A stretch of DNA of 64,000 nucleotides from Strigamia acuminata (GCA_949358305.1 OX442316.1:18600001-18664000), one strand, 5' to 3'; counted from the first letter of the stretch, positions 36,750 to 50,454 are shown. Notes: generated from the letters alone by a model not told the origin. Program-made: numbers and translations.

Positions 36750-37177
36750 ACTTTGCTTTCTAAGTCGATGACCTCGTCTCACCTCGTCGGCCCACGTTTT
36801 CTCTCGTTCCCTGGGTTGGGCGCTTCTGCCTTTGACGGTTCTCTTCGGTTCTCCTCCACTTGCCATTCATCAAAACCGAGCCGAGTTCCTGACTCTCTCT
36901 CTCACTCTCTCACTCTCTCTCACGCGATTGGCCGCTCGGTGCGCTGCGTTCGACCGCCGCCGCCGCCGCCGCGGTGCCGCACATATCGCACTGTGCGCCC
37001 GAGCTTCCTGGCTTCAGTACACGTTTGCCGCTCGGGGAAGGCAGGTGAAGAGACTCTCTCGCTACTCTGATTGATTGATTGCTTTGCCTCTTCTCGTGCG
37101 TATCTTGAGCTGAGATATTGTGCCGGGATACAAGATTGAGTCGAGTTCATACGGCTGGCCGAGAAAAACGTGGCCGC
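36750..37177 (+). promoter_or_regulatory. CpG-rich Dscam promoter and 5' leader
   Basis: This block stands out from the AT-rich surroundings by its density of CpG. In order it holds a CT tract of about 30 bases (36893-36922, GAGA-type on the minus strand), an inverted CCAAT box ATTGG (36927-36931), a CCG run (36954-36974) and an initiator-like TTCAGTA with its A at 37016. At +28 to +32 from that A is AGGTG, four of five matches to the DPE consensus RGWYV. No TATA box is evident at the right distance. From 37016 to the ATG at 37178 there is no upstream ATG. The start point is an inference from motifs; several start sites or an additional 5' non-coding exon are possible. Confidence 0.5.
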
Positions 37178-37226
37178 ATGGCGCGGTTGTTGACCGTAGC
37201 AGTTGTCCTGTTGGCCGGCGTTAAAG
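37178..37226 (+). CDS. Dscam: Dscam-family cell adhesion receptor, exon 1 (start codon and signal peptide)
   Basis: This exon encodes the N-terminal secretion signal of a Dscam-family surface receptor: 16 full codons, MARLLTVAVVLLAGVK, plus the first base of codon 17. An arginine near the start is followed by a hydrophobic core (LLTVAVVLLAG), a typical signal peptide. The start is well supported. The ATG sits in a strong Kozak context (GCCGCATGG), an in-frame TGA lies upstream at 37106-37108, and no ATG occurs between the initiator-like site near 37016 and this one. The exon ends at AAAG with donor GTAACA. Joining it in phase 1 to the acceptor at 53596 regenerates a Gly codon and continues as GLTATEAEGPSF. 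The long gap to exon 2 means the pairing is inferred from matching phase, signal-peptide logic and the CpG-rich promoter just upstream, not from transcript data. Confidence 0.75.
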
Positions 37227-40200
37227 GTAACAAATTGCGACTCGTTTTTGAAATTCAAATTTTTCATTTTGCTTCTTTTTCGGCACGCAACGTTGTCGTT
37301 GTGTCGATAACGGTTGGCTTGGAAACCTATGTTTAATTTTTATAATTTATTTATTTATTCATTTTATTTTTCGTTTTGTTTTTTCAAGCTTTATTAAAGC
37401 ACTTGTGTGGGAAATTGGTCGGGGATGAAATATGGCAGAGGTGGGTTTAACGGTGGTTGAAAATATAGGTATTTTTGGATTACTAAACGAGTTTGGGCTG
37501 GATTCGCTTGTCCGTGTCGAGATGTAAGGAATTTGCAATATATCTTGTTAGTTTGGCCTTGCAGTTTAATCGTAATAAATGTCTATCGTGTTGGGTGAAT
37601 CCATACCTATAAATCTTGGAAAATACGTTCAATAAAGCATATCGTTATTTGATTTATTTACGGCAATGCGGGGGAAGGAAAGGAAAGGAAAGGAGAATGT
37701 CGACTTGTTATCAGATACGCTACATCTTTCTTACTTTTCTTTCATTCATTCTTTCTTTCTTGTTTTTAAAAAACGCTAATTTGATTTTTGGATTTGATTT
37801 TGAATAAATAGTTGTTGGTAATGAAGTTTGTTTAGGGTGAGAGTGCACTTTGTTGAGTGAGAGAAAATCCAAGTGAGAAAGTGTAGTATTGTGCGCGCTG
37901 GCAATTTGATTAAGTAAATTGCATAGTCGTAATTTGCCCCTCTAATTAAAGACGAATCAGAAAAGCTCCTGACAAGTTGCCAACTTAAAACTAATTCAGT
38001 GTCGAGTATTTGGTTGCATGTGCTGCCTTTGTTGGAACACGGCAAACAAAAGTTTTGTTTTTTTCCTTCTTCCCCCTCTTTTAATTTTAATTCGATTTCT
38101 GCGAGTTTCGGGTTTAAAGTGAAAGTTTATTCTCCATTTGGCGATAGGCTTCTTGCACAGTGAATGCATGGCCAATTATCGATTTTTGTCAGCGCGCAGC
38201 TGCATTGCTAGGCACTCGGATACTTTACACAATAGTTGTCAATATGTTCCTGCCACCGACGACTAAGCGAGTCTCATAAAGTTCGAAATGAACCAGAGGC
38301 TATTAAAGTGCTTTGAAAAGGTAGCCCACTTAAGTCTCATTGAAATTTGGTGCAGCACAAGCGCACGCGCACAACGCACACGCACACGCACGCGTTGGGA
38401 AAAAGAATTAAAGATTATCGACGACGAATCGGGCGATCCTTTTCTTGTGCGATTTCAATGTTTTATTTGCTTTCCTAATGAACGGGTTTATTTAACCTTT
38501 TGATAAGTGACCTGCGATGGTAACAGGTGCGAGAAATTAGTCGGACGCTCTAAAATTCTCTGTGGAAATTTATGATTTATTTTAACCTCTTAATTGCTCC
38601 ATGAGTGTAAAACTGCTGAATGGAGTTTAATGAAAACTAGTCAAATATATTAGCAGCCGCTTTTAGCACTATTTCGTTCGATATTTATTTCAATTTTTCC
38701 TTCATTTTTGCGCAATCTTCTTATTATATTTTTTTTTATTCCTTCTGTTTGGAGGGAGTGCAAAACAAATTGGAATTTGGAAATGGAATTTGCAGATGCA
38801 AATCCAGTCGGTGCGTTTCAGGTGACATATTCTAAAATTTTGAATTTGGCTGTGAGCAGAACTCAAAAGTCAATATTATAGATATAGATGGGAATGAAGT
38901 GATTTGCACTACACGTTGATTCAAATTTTTTTCAAAGTCGCCATTTTTAAACATGGGCTTGGTTTTTTTTCTCGTGCACGCGGCATCAAAAAGAATTTAA
39001 CGCGGACGTCTAATTACCGTCGGTTCCTTGACGGGAAATAAAAATCGGACGAGAGATTATCAGGAGCTTTGCAATGTGCCACACATAACTGATGATTCTC
39101 GGGTTCCCTCGACTCGAGATAGATGCTCCTTAATTCAACACAAGACGCTCCATCACCGTCGACGGATGCTGCATTTCATCGGAAGATAAAAGCTTGATAA
39201 CCAGTAATTACCGACTAATGAAGGCAGAATGCGCTTTACCAAATTTCTCTTCACGTTGCAAAATGTTTGCTCTTCGTGCGGTAATCGCGCGAATTGATTG
39301 ATCGAATACCTGGCGTGGGAAGCGTCCAACAATGCCACCTGGTGTTGCGAATTATCCCTTGTAATTATCGCGCAACTTTTGTTTACATTTTGTTGTGACT
39401 AAATTCCCAATCGATCTGCAATAAATTTAGTTGTCGTTAAATTTATGCTTTTTGTATTATACGAAAGGGGGAGATGTGGGGGAAGGGAATGCTTTTTTTT
39501 GTCGATACTGACAGTTTATAGTGAAAGCATTATTTGGTCAGGTCGTTTGCCCATATATACACGAACACGCAGTAGTAATTGGCCTCTGTAGGCAGGAAAG
39601 AAGCACTCTGGTTCCAGTGGTGGTTCAAGGGGTCTTCCATTCTTGCTGGCAGTATGCCATGAATCACTGACAGAATATCAAACCAAGCTTCACCTCCGTA
39701 TCCTCGTCAATCTCCTTTTTCTTGTGCGTTGATCTCAAAGGGCATCACTCGAAGACACAATGAAACATAATGGCACAATCAAATTGCAACCATTTTTTCT
39801 CTTTTTGTTTTTTTTTTGTTTTGTTTGCTTTTTTTCTTATCTTTTTTTCGAATGTTGCGTTGTTGGACGCGTTTGTAGACATGTGTTGTTATGATTTTTT
39901 TTCTGTTGCTCGAGACATTGGAAATGAGGTTATCCACTTTTGGTCGATAACTAGGTGGTAATTGATAATGGACACTGGAATAATCCAATAACCGGTAATA
40001 AAATTTTGCTAAGAGAATGAGGTCGGGTTGGCAATTTTACCTTTATTTGTTGGTTTAAAATTTGAGGTCAGGTGCAAGAGTGATAAAAGTGATGCCGTAA
40101 CTGATGCAGTTTGGGCATTGCAGTGCAGTGCATTGCAGTGAAGCAAGCGCCAGCACACTGCTTCGAGTAACGGGGTATTAATTCAATAAATGGGAAGGGC

Positions 40201-42500
40201 AAGCAACCTAAGTGAAGACAGATGGCACTTAGGTATCAATTTTCGGTTGTCGCAAATGGGTGCCAATCTTCTTTTCATACTGCACTTATCACCGCCTGGT
40301 CAACTGGTTCCGGCAGCTTTTCATTTTTCCAAGAAGCTTTAAAATATTCATCGACCGGTAATGAGGCGTTGCTCAAGAAAAACAAACAGCTTATTTCTTC
40401 CCTTACTGGTAGGAAGAGAAAAAAAGAGAAGAAATATTACTTGTTTACATTGCAATGACATTTTTCAAGAAGACATGTAAAGTCGGTCTTATAGCTTTTT
40501 ACATGAGACTTATTATTATCTTCAAGCCGAACAAAAACAGATTCGCATCTGAAGCGGCTTCTGGAAAAAAGTTGGGACCGGCTCGGGCACTATCTACTTG
40601 TATCTCACGAGTTGTAGTGCCACGGGGAACAAATGATGGGTCTGACCACAGATATGCATTTCTCCGTCCGCCTATTCCGTCGGTTGCTGCGTGGATAACT
40701 GAGATTGTCTTAAGAGATGTTCATTACTCTTTCGCACATCTCGGCTGATGATTTCCATGGGAAAAAAGTTTCGGTTGACTCGGTGTGCACCGTAGAGATG
40801 AGTTATCTCGCTCGGAGGTGGACTCTTGAAGGGGAAACGTAGAAATTTATTTGATTGTGTAAATTTTGTAACGAAATGAAATGTTGTGTCGCTGATGTTA
40901 TGATTTGGAAGGGCGATCAATTTGTTGCGGATTTTGTTGTAGCAAATGGAATTTGCGGTGGTATTTTGGGCAGCGTTGCTACGATTTATTGATGAATAGA
41001 GTAGTTTAAAGTTGGGAAAAGTCGAACGGGAGATTAGGTTGACAGATTGTAGATAAGGGCAGAATTTTTGACAAAAGGGGACGGTGGGATTTTCTACTGA
41101 TGTCTGTGGGATTAATGTTCGGATCTATGATAACGCTTGAATAATTTGAGTGCGAGTGGATTTTTTTTTCTTCTTTTTTTCAGGTGTGATGTATTGGCAT
41201 CAGGCACTTACTTATCCCTATACGTGGCACATGCAATAAAGTGGGGCTGATTAATGGGCTAATTACAAACCCAATTCGATGTAGATAACGGCATTAACGC
41301 TGTGTCAAAGTCTCAATTAAGTTTTAAGCAAATATCAGCCGCGTTTTATTAAGACAAGTCGGACGAATTAATAAAATGGCGGGAGATTGGTTTTTCTTCT
41401 TCGTCTTGTATTTGGTTTCCATTAGTGGGGAATGTTTGGAATGTGTTGGGATTCAGGGGAGGTGCAAAGGATTTTTTTGTCGTCTTTGGTAATGGATTCA
41501 AATAGAAAAGTAATCTCATATTTGCGGCTCGGGCGCCAATTACTAGTAAGATTTACGAGCGCATGGTCTAGTTGTACCCGAGGCTGAGGTTTGATGTTAA
41601 ATGATGATAAGGTTTGATTGAAAAATTTCATGCTTTTAATCATTTATTTATTGTTGACGTAATTTTTGGAAATTGGGGTTGCTTTGAAAAATTATGCAGG
41701 TGTGTACACATGTGTAAAATTAATGCACAAACATTCCCATCGCCGATCGTTTCGGAAGTTAATAATAAATGCTGGGAAAATCCACTTTGAGATGTTTATT
41801 TTTTGCTTAAAAGGAGCTGTGCGGGTAAGCCGCAACCTCGATGTTTGAGTGTACTGCAGATAAGCTCAACTTATTTAAACACTCGTCTCATTAGGCATTT
41901 ATGTCAATGACAACACGGCAAAGATAATTTTAGATTACCCTTTGTTTGGGTAGGTTATAGTCCAATCTGAAAGATGAGGATGCTGGATGACATTTCTTGA
42001 AGTTCGGCTTCTCCTGAGCTCTAATTCGTGGTCACAAGACAGGATTCCTATTGTTCCGCTCAACAGGAAGCCAGAAGTATACGTTGCGTATTTCATCAAT
42101 TTTTTATTTCAAAGTCTTACCTAAGCAGATTTGTTAATGGTTTTAAGAGAAGCTATGAGTATCCGGTCTTTTTCTTAGCTTCCGGGTGGATTACAAGCAC
42201 TAATGGAATCGATTAAATGACGTTGGTTAAATTGAACAGAATGTAATGTTTGATGGGGGTGCTTTTAAAGAAAACAAGACAATGGAGGATGGGTTCAATT
42301 TTATTTTCGTCTTTCTGTAAAGTTTTACGACGTGCCGTAAAAACAGTTGAAATTGATTTTTTTGATGAAAACATTTGTTTTATTGCGAGATTAAACTGCT
42401 TTTATTTTAATCGAATTTGTATCGATTGTATTTTTACAGTATTCAAAGTTAAAGTTAAAAATGAAAAAAAGATTTTAAAAAAATCGGCAAGCGAGCATTG

Positions 42501-42540
42501 AAACGAAACGAAACGGCACGGCACGGCAGGTAGGTAGGAA
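42501..42540. repeat. Stepped pentamer/tetramer microsatellite
   Basis: Three AAACG units are followed directly by two GCACG units, one GCAGG and two TAGG units, an ordered drift of repeat motif within 40 bases. Confidence 0.85.
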
Positions 42541-44214
42541 AGAAAAAGTGTTTTGCGACATCGGCGAATAAACAGTTTCCAAGTCCACTCGAAGCGACGA
42601 TGTGGCATAATTAGTCGAGTCGAAAGAAATAAAAGAAAAGCTAAATGGAGTTGGCAATTCAAAGAGCTTTGTTCTGTCGAGATGGAGAATTCATTCGTAA
42701 TGCGAATTTTTTTTCCCGGTTTTTTCTTTTTTTTCTTTTTTTGCCTTTTCGCTTCAACTGCTCTAATGAAAGGAGAGTTGCGATGCAATGTCGTCTAAAC
42801 TGTTATTTGACTCGCACCATCTTTGAAAATGAATTGGAGTGTGTTATTAGAAAAGGCAAAAGGGGAGAAACGGCAGAAAAATTGGGGTGTGAAACTGTAT
42901 TGGCCGTGTGTAAAATGAGAAATAAGTGGGCGATAAAGTCGCAATTGGGAAACGGAAATAAAAAGAAATAATTGCACGGCAGGGAATATGCGATGGAGAT
43001 TAATTTGAAATTTAAAAAGAATAGAAAAAGATGAAAGGCAGGGCAGTTTTGGCGGCGCAAAATGAGTTAATATATTAATTTGAAGCGTCTCGTCGGATTT
43101 GTTAGCGCATAAACAAGAGTTTGCCTAATGAGTAATGAAATAAGATATAGTTCGATTATGCAATTTTTTAGTGCCGGGTGCAGCAGAAATATCGTGCTAA
43201 GCGCGTCGTTTGTATTCATGTAGAGCGCGGGTGTTGTTTTTTGATTGCAAACATGGAGAAAAGAAAGATTATTTGAAATTTGTTGTTGGTGTACGGCAGA
43301 GAAGCCAAGCAATGGAAAGGAAGCGCGGATTGGCGGAGTTTGTGAATAAGTAGGCGTAAGGGATATTGATCGCCAGGAGTGACTTTTAGTGAGGAGGTCA
43401 GGGATACTGGAGATGGTTTCACTTCACCTTGTGGTGAATGGCGTTGTGTGTTCCATTACTTAGGTCTTTCTTCTCGTCTCTTCATTCGCCCTTCTTCCAC
43501 TGTAATGGATCTCGGCTCGATTTCCCGATGAGGACGGAACATTTTGCGCAGTTGTTGCTGAAAGGTTAATTTTTTCCTTTCCTTTGTGCGAGGGAACAAA
43601 GGACATACCGTAAGCCATCACACACTGGCCGGGTTCGAAAAGTCGTATAAACAAGTGTAAATTCGCTTACACGCGTAGGAAACGCAAGGATTACGCACAA
43701 AGTGATTTTGACTATCCAAGGTCCAAGCCGGCCGCAGTTTGAACTATGTTTTAAAAAAAATTTTTTTTTTTTTAAATTTTATTAAGTCAAAATGGCGGAT
43801 TATGAGCAAGAGTCGAGCATCGGGTCAAGCAGCAAGTAGAGCACAGCACGCGCGTTGTCATTAAAACTGTAAAATCGATGTTGTGTTGACACAAAAACGA
43901 GTGACATCACGTTGGCTGACACGCCACTTTTAGAATATAATATTATTTGTATCAAAGCAAATATGCATGCTGATGTGTACTTTGCGTGACCACAAGCAGC
44001 AGTTATTAAATATTTGTGTTTGGGATGGGGGAAATAGAAAAGAGATACTTTATGGTGGTTCATCTTTGAACTCGTTCTTTGAAGAGTGCGTTTACTCAGG
44101 TCACCGCCACTTTTGGTGTTCGAGAGATGGTAAATATTGATAAATGCAAGCACGCTCACTTAAGATGAATCATGGAGTCATAAATTATCAAAGTGATGGC
44201 GCATTAGAAGAATA

Positions 44215-44241
44215 GTGAGTGAGTGAGTGAGTGAGTGAGTG
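44215..44241. repeat. GAGT tetranucleotide microsatellite
   Basis: More than six perfect TGAG/GAGT units within Dscam intron 1. Confidence 0.95.
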
Positions 44242-45822
44242 CATGGTCAAAGTCAAAGCTTAAAGTACAGCAAATGCAAATATTTTCTAGTTCTGCTAGA
44301 TTTATGATGGGATAATTAATTGGCTTGGAATTTGGTTAATCAACTGATTTAAGGGAAATATATGTAAAGCGTTATTTGATTTGTTTGCGTTTAGGTGAAC
44401 TCATCAGTGTTTACAAGTTGGGTTTAACCTCACACCATGCCTACTGAATAAGAAAATGTTAACTCCTCATTCTTGGTTGGTTTAGGAACGAGATACGAGA
44501 AAAACAACAATATTTTCAAAATTAACGCGTTTTAAATCGTAAAAATCAATCATTTTGACGTTTTATGGCGTACGAATGGTGAAAATGCCCATCAAATGAT
44601 GAAAAAATATTTTTATTTCTTCATTTTTATTTTTTTTCCTTCAAACTTTGTAAGATTTGGTCGCGTACATATCAGCTTGCCAAGTTTTAAGCAGGAAAAA
44701 AATGTAAGCATGTAATCTAATACGAAAACGCAGCATTTATCATTTCGTGTAAGAAAATCCCCGAGTATCGAATTAAGTTTATGAAATGGTGGAATCTGCA
44801 AAGTTTGTGTTTGCTTTAGTCTAAGGAGACGGTGTTTAGGGATAACGAAAGGAAATTTGTTGTTCGCATATAGATGCTGCGAAACGAAGTGATCTGTTGG
44901 AATTATTGATGTATCATATTGAGTAGGTAAAGAAGGAGTGCCCGAGTAATTGGATTGGAGACTCACCTCGGTGTAAAGGTGAAGGCACTGCTCGGTGCAA
45001 TGCGATCGATAGGAAAGGAGGTCTTCAACTCCCTCTGTGCCTTAGTCGTGTTTCCTGCCGCTGTCTTTCAATTACCTTCTTTTACTACAGTCGAAGAAAG
45101 TCGAAAATGTGCTCTCAAATTTTCTTTTTATTTTTATCTTATTTTTATTTTTCGCTCGAAATCTAATCAAAAGGCAATAATTAATAGGTGTCGACGAGAA
45201 ATGAGAATATTTTGAATCTTATTTTCATGTGGTTATGCGAATTGATCGGGTGGAATTAATTTCGGCATTTTTTTAAAATTTTTTTTTTTTTTAATTTTAG
45301 GGTTGAAATGATGTCTAAATTGTCAGAAGTTATTTATTTATCAAAATTGAGTTTTTGAATTTTGTTCTGTCGATTCAACTGCATATTTAATTTGTTGTTG
45401 TTGTTATTGGCACAAATTGTATACTTTCTCCCTCACAAAGACTAACAAGCTTGTTAGATGTGGGACAAACTAGCGCATAGACTCGGCAAGACAGATTTTG
45501 CAGAGCAAGTGCAAGGGTCTTTTATCCACACAGATAAGCCTAACCTAATGGCACAATAATAATAAAAATGTAATCTTCGTCACCCGTTTTGTTAGTAGGG
45601 AACTGAAAGTTATGAAAACACGCATACTGGTTGCAATTTAAAGCGCAATCACAGCGTCCTGTTGACAACTAAACATAGCGCTTGCTTCCCTGCATTAAAA
45701 TGCCTCGCTTGTTTTGTGGGCCTGTGTTGCCATCCCTGGTTAATGGTAATTATTAGAATTTAAAAAATATATAATTTTTTTTTTGCAAAATCTTATGTGA
45801 GTCGAGAGGTGTTGTAAGAGTA

Positions 45823-46053
45823 AACTGCGAATTCGACCACAAATCCACATCGAAATTGGTGAGATTTGTAAAAAGGGACAATTGTCTCATTTGTATGGAG
45901 ATGGAGCTTCGGTGGGGCCGACTTGGGTGAGATTCGAGCGGCTAGGACGAAGACAATCTCGGAAATGATATCGTCATTTTTTTTTTCCTTTTACTTTTTT
46001 TATTATATAAATCTTACCTATTTCGATGTGGATTTCTGGTTGGATTTGCAGTT
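45823..46053. repeat. Inverted pair of coding-like segments
   Basis: 45841-45867 is repeated in reverse complement at 46009-46035 with about two differences, and similarity continues outward for about 20 bases on each side. Read from the plus strand, the left arm gives KLRIRPQIHIEIGEIC. Read from the minus strand, the right arm gives KLQIQPEIHIEIGKIY. The same frame is open in both. The left frame runs from a stop at 45798 to about 45965 without an ATG. The family is not recognised; it may be the end of an unclassified inverted-repeat element. Confidence 0.6.
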
Positions 46054-49000
46054 TATTGTTCGTATAAGTCCAGTTTAAAGAAGACAGTTGGGGCGAAACA
46101 ATCTCCTCGCTCGTTTGAATAACGATATTTGTAATTTCAAACAAAAAACGAGTGTAACTACAAATATAAATGCAAATGTTGGACTCTAATTGGTCTGCAT
46201 TTCGAGTTATAGCGAAAGATTTGATAAAAGATTCAACTAGGGGGTTGTAATGAACAATTAGCACATTATTTTTGAAGAATAAAAAAATAAAAACTGGCTT
46301 AAATGTTGTGATGATACTGATCTACACCAGAACGTGATTAATCACTACAAGACATGCAACACGATTTCAAGATAGGTTTAGAAAATAATTTTTATCCGGA
46401 AAATTATTTTACACGGAATTGTTTTTAATTAGAGATGTTTTATTGATTCGAAGGGTGCAGTGTTGTCAAGGTGGGTGTGGGAAGGTTTGTTTTAAATAAA
46501 ACTAATTGTAAGTGGGGTGTGCAGTGCTCGTTTTCGGTCGAGTCTTTAAAGATTTGCAAACGATTTATTTTTGGTTTTTGTTGGATCCGTGTCAATTATT
46601 TAAAGATGTGCATTTAGAGAAATGAAAATGCCAAACGCAACGCCGTAAATAAAAAAATATTACCATCAAATGACATCACGCAAACGATTTTTTTCTTTCT
46701 TCCATTACATTTTTATAATGAATTTTTTTTTTTCTGAGATTTTTTTTTAAAATTAGGTACATTCGAACCAAATCATTTCTTTTTTAATGTTAAATTTTTT
46801 TTGGTGTTTAGTTAGGATTTTTGGAAGTACGAGTCTATTATTGCGGTTTGGTTGGCGCCTCCGAACGCATTACCAAACTTAATTTGCATAGTCATTGACG
46901 AAAAAGTTTTAAGACTTATTTTACAACGCTAAACCAATTTTTCTTCTTCTGGCCAAAGCTGGAGCGCGTGTAAGCAGTGAAGCCGCGTCTGAGGGGGAGC
47001 TTTTCATCTCAGCTTGAATTGAAATGGGAGGTTTTTCAACATAAAACTACTCTGCGAGGTGAGAGAATGGAAGAACCTTGTTGGAGAAGGAATTGGAAGG
47101 CAAAAAAAATGTGACGACAACGTGACAGGGTCAGGTGAGATTGGGTTTTAAACAAATAAAGTCCATTTTGTAATCCACTTTAAAGCACGCCGTATTTATT
47201 TGAGTTTGTTATGGTCATGGTTTTGTTGGTTGAAGAATAAAAAAAAGTATTTGTTGAAAAGCAATCCATCGAGTAATTTATCTTCATAAAATATTCAGGC
47301 AGGTGCTCGTCGAACAAATAATAGTGTTTTGTTTCGTGATTTCTCAGTTCCCTGGTGATTTGGAGCTAATAACTTAAGCTTTTTCGTTAATTAAATAATG
47401 CATAGGTTTCATGATTTAAAATAAAAGGAAAAACCAGGTGCATTTACTCTAGATAATTGCACAGTTAGTCTCTAAATTTAAATTTGAAGAAAAGGGGTTT
47501 TAATCTTTTCTAGTGGCCTTAAAATGGAATATTCAAGCTGAAATTAATTTTTTTTTCTAAATTAGAGAATATTGTTGACAGAAAGTCATGTTTTGTTCAT
47601 ATTTTTCTGTTTTTTTTTTTCTAATTGATTGCGTGTACCAAAAGAGAAAAAATGTGTGATGTATTTTCTTGAGATGGTTCCCCTTCAACGCGTGTCCAAT
47701 GGTCTTGATTTAAAACACAATTATCTAGATTGATGTTGTGGATGCCAAAAGCATCAACTCGGTTCATTTACAGTATAAACAGAAGGTAAAACTCTTTATT
47801 CTGTAATCGTGTGAGGGAGTTTAAAATGTGTCCATTTAATGCAATGGCAAGTTCACAAATGGTGATGACTATTGTTTTTCACGCTTTTGTTTGCCATTAA
47901 CGTAAAGATAAACGCACTTTTGGATGGGTTGAGGATGGTATTTCTTTGAAATGGAATATTAATGCAAAGGAATGGATTTTTTTTTTCTTGTTATATGTAC
48001 TGTATATTTTTTTTTGAGGAAAATTGCTTCTGTTTGCAATGCGGAGGAAAAAAGTGTATTTTAATTTAGGTTTGGTCATGTGAGTGAAAAAGTTTGTCAT
48101 TTTTTTGGTTGCTCCTCTAGGTTGTTATGTTATTATATTGGAAGGATGTTGTTCATTTTCTAAGGTTTTAATTAAAAGTTTGACACTCCATCTAGCCAGG
48201 AGGAAGACAAACGTAATATCAAAGAGGAAATAATAACTGTCAAAAGAATATTGTCCCGTATTTTTGTTCGAATTTCTCATTTTGCAGTTTTGTGTCGGCG
48301 GGAATAAATCTTGGTGCGTTCACGACGACAGATTGTGTTTGATTAGAAAAAGTGCGGAAAATAATATTTTGGAAATGCGCAAACTTATGTTTGATGGAAT
48401 GATTTAATGTTAATCAATAGTCGAATACGCTATCAGAAATGAAACATCTGTTAGCAGGTATGACTGACAATGTGTGGCCAAAGTGTAAACACATGATTTA
48501 TGGCAAGGTTTGCGATAAGTTGCTAATTTATGTGCATTTTTTGGAGTCACGTGCAAAGGCGAGTTATGGTTAAACTTGCCTCAACTTTGTTGACGGTATC
48601 CCGAGTCGTGCTAAGGGCCTTTGACAATAAACGGTTTATTTATGCGTGTCCCAAGACATGGCAAGTACCAACAACTGAGAGAAAGAGAGAGAATGCAAAT
48701 TTTGCAAATGCAAGTGCGCACAAAGGCTCAAAACGTCATTTCCAATGAGTTATTCTGTCCCTTTTCTAGCTTAGACCGCTTCTTATTCTGCAAACAACAT
48801 TTTCTCCAATGAAGGAAAGCGGAAATTGTGACATGCACTTGTAATTCTGCCGCTCCCTTTTCAACTTAATTCTCATTTAACGCGCGTAAATTGCACCTGA
48901 GATGGAAACGACGCTAAATTGGGGGCATTTGCGCAAGAAATTTCATCAACAGTAATGAAAATCGAATACCTTGGGTGCATTTACGGTAATGACAAGTAGT

Positions 49001-49559
49001 CTTAGTTTGCATTGTCTATTTTTAAATTTTTTTTTATATTTTTTTTTTATTAGATTGTGGGGGTTTTTGTATGAAATTGAAATGATACGGTGGATGCATA
49101 GCGGTCGCAACTCGGGCGCAAAAAGAAAGGTAAAGCTGTGTGTTGGAGATTTCATCTGTGAAAAGATTCAGCAGAAATGACACGAGGGAGAGATTATGGC
49201 AAAAAGGTTGCGCAGGGCGTCTTGTTTATACACGGGGCCTCGATTTCTTTGCTCTCTACAAATGGTGGTTTTTCACGAATTGTTCCCCGAAGAATGCGAC
49301 AAGGATTGGCGAGCTTGCTGATATTACACACAACAAACCTTTATTTGTTGAATACAAGCAAATTGTCTTTTCCTTCGGTTCTTTTGACTTAACAAAACAA
49401 AGGCAAGGGGAAATTGGAAAAGATGAAAACATGTTTTTAACATCGTGTGTGGACATTTCTACAAGTTGACTTGTGCAGCTAAGTTCCAAAGGGGCAGACA
49501 TTTTCATTTCTTGGCGGTTTGACAAAAGTATTTGATGAAATTGGACTTTAAGATTATTT

Positions 49560-50068
49560 TTGAGAAAAAAACAATATTGTACAGGAAATGAATACAATTG
49601 CAACAAGATATTTGATTGAAAAAAGAAGTTAATGGCGGGATTGAAATCTATCTGAATGTGTTTTCAATTTTCTAAAGTAATTGAAATTTTCAACAATATC
49701 AAAACTAAATTTTAAAAAGTTTTATTTTACTTTATTTGATTTTTAAATTTTTAATCGAAAGGTTTTTTGCTTCAAGTTACGTAATTAAGGCTAAAAGCGT
49801 TTCTAAAATCTTGAGAAAACAATATTGTACAGGAAATGAATACAATTGCAACAAAATGTTTGATTGAAAAAAGACGAAATGCAGAAGTTAATGGAAGGAT
49901 TGAAATCTCTCTGAATATCTTCTCAATTTTCCAAAGTAATTGAATTTTCAACAATATAAAAACCAAAATTTAAAAAGTTTTATTTTATTTTATTTTATTT
50001 TTAAATTTTTAATCGAAAAGTTTTTTGCTTCAAGTTTCGTAATTGAGGCTAAAAGCGTTTCTAAAATC
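49560..50068. repeat. Tandem duplication of a 250-bp unit
   Basis: Unit 1 (49560-49810) and unit 2 (49811-50068) both start TTGAGAAAA, share ACAATATTGTACAGG and AATACAATTGCAACAA, and end GCTAAAAGCGTTTCTAAAATC. Differences are scattered substitutions plus small indels, such as an extra ACGAAATGC-like insert in unit 2. This is a direct local duplication within Dscam intron 1; I see no transposon ends. Confidence 0.9.
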
Positions 50069-50454
50069 TGATGCTTATATTTCTATCGTGCATGTGAAAG
50101 TACTATGGGAAAAGCTTTTACTTCATAAATGTAGTCATGGTCACTCAAAAGAAGTGGAGTGAGTTTTTTGAGTGAATAGAAAGCAGTCAAAACGCATCTA
50201 ATGGAAAAGCTCTATTCTGTTGCTAAAAAAAGGTCTATTTTTACATTTACATGTACGTGTACCGTATGTAAAAGAAGTGTTAACCTCACCGAGGAAATTG
50301 CGAAAAAATTGTCCACAATTATTTAACTTTTAGCCAGTACTCTATATTTTGTAAAACTCCAGCTGCTGTAAATATTTGAGTTTGAACAGCAAATCAATTA
50401 TTCACTCTTCGAATTCAGGACTTTATTGAATCACAAAATTCGCTTGGTTTTGTG

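Noticed and set aside
37118-37177. Upstream in-frame extension of Dscam exon 1 from a TTG codon
   Set aside because: There is no ATG in that stretch. The first ATG after the in-frame TGA at 37106 is at 37178 in a strong Kozak context and starts a proper signal peptide.
39570-39760. Exon-like minus-strand frame (GGEAWFDILSVIHGI...)
   Set aside because: It reads like protein over about 40 codons but has no identifiable family and no clear splice boundaries, so it was not called.
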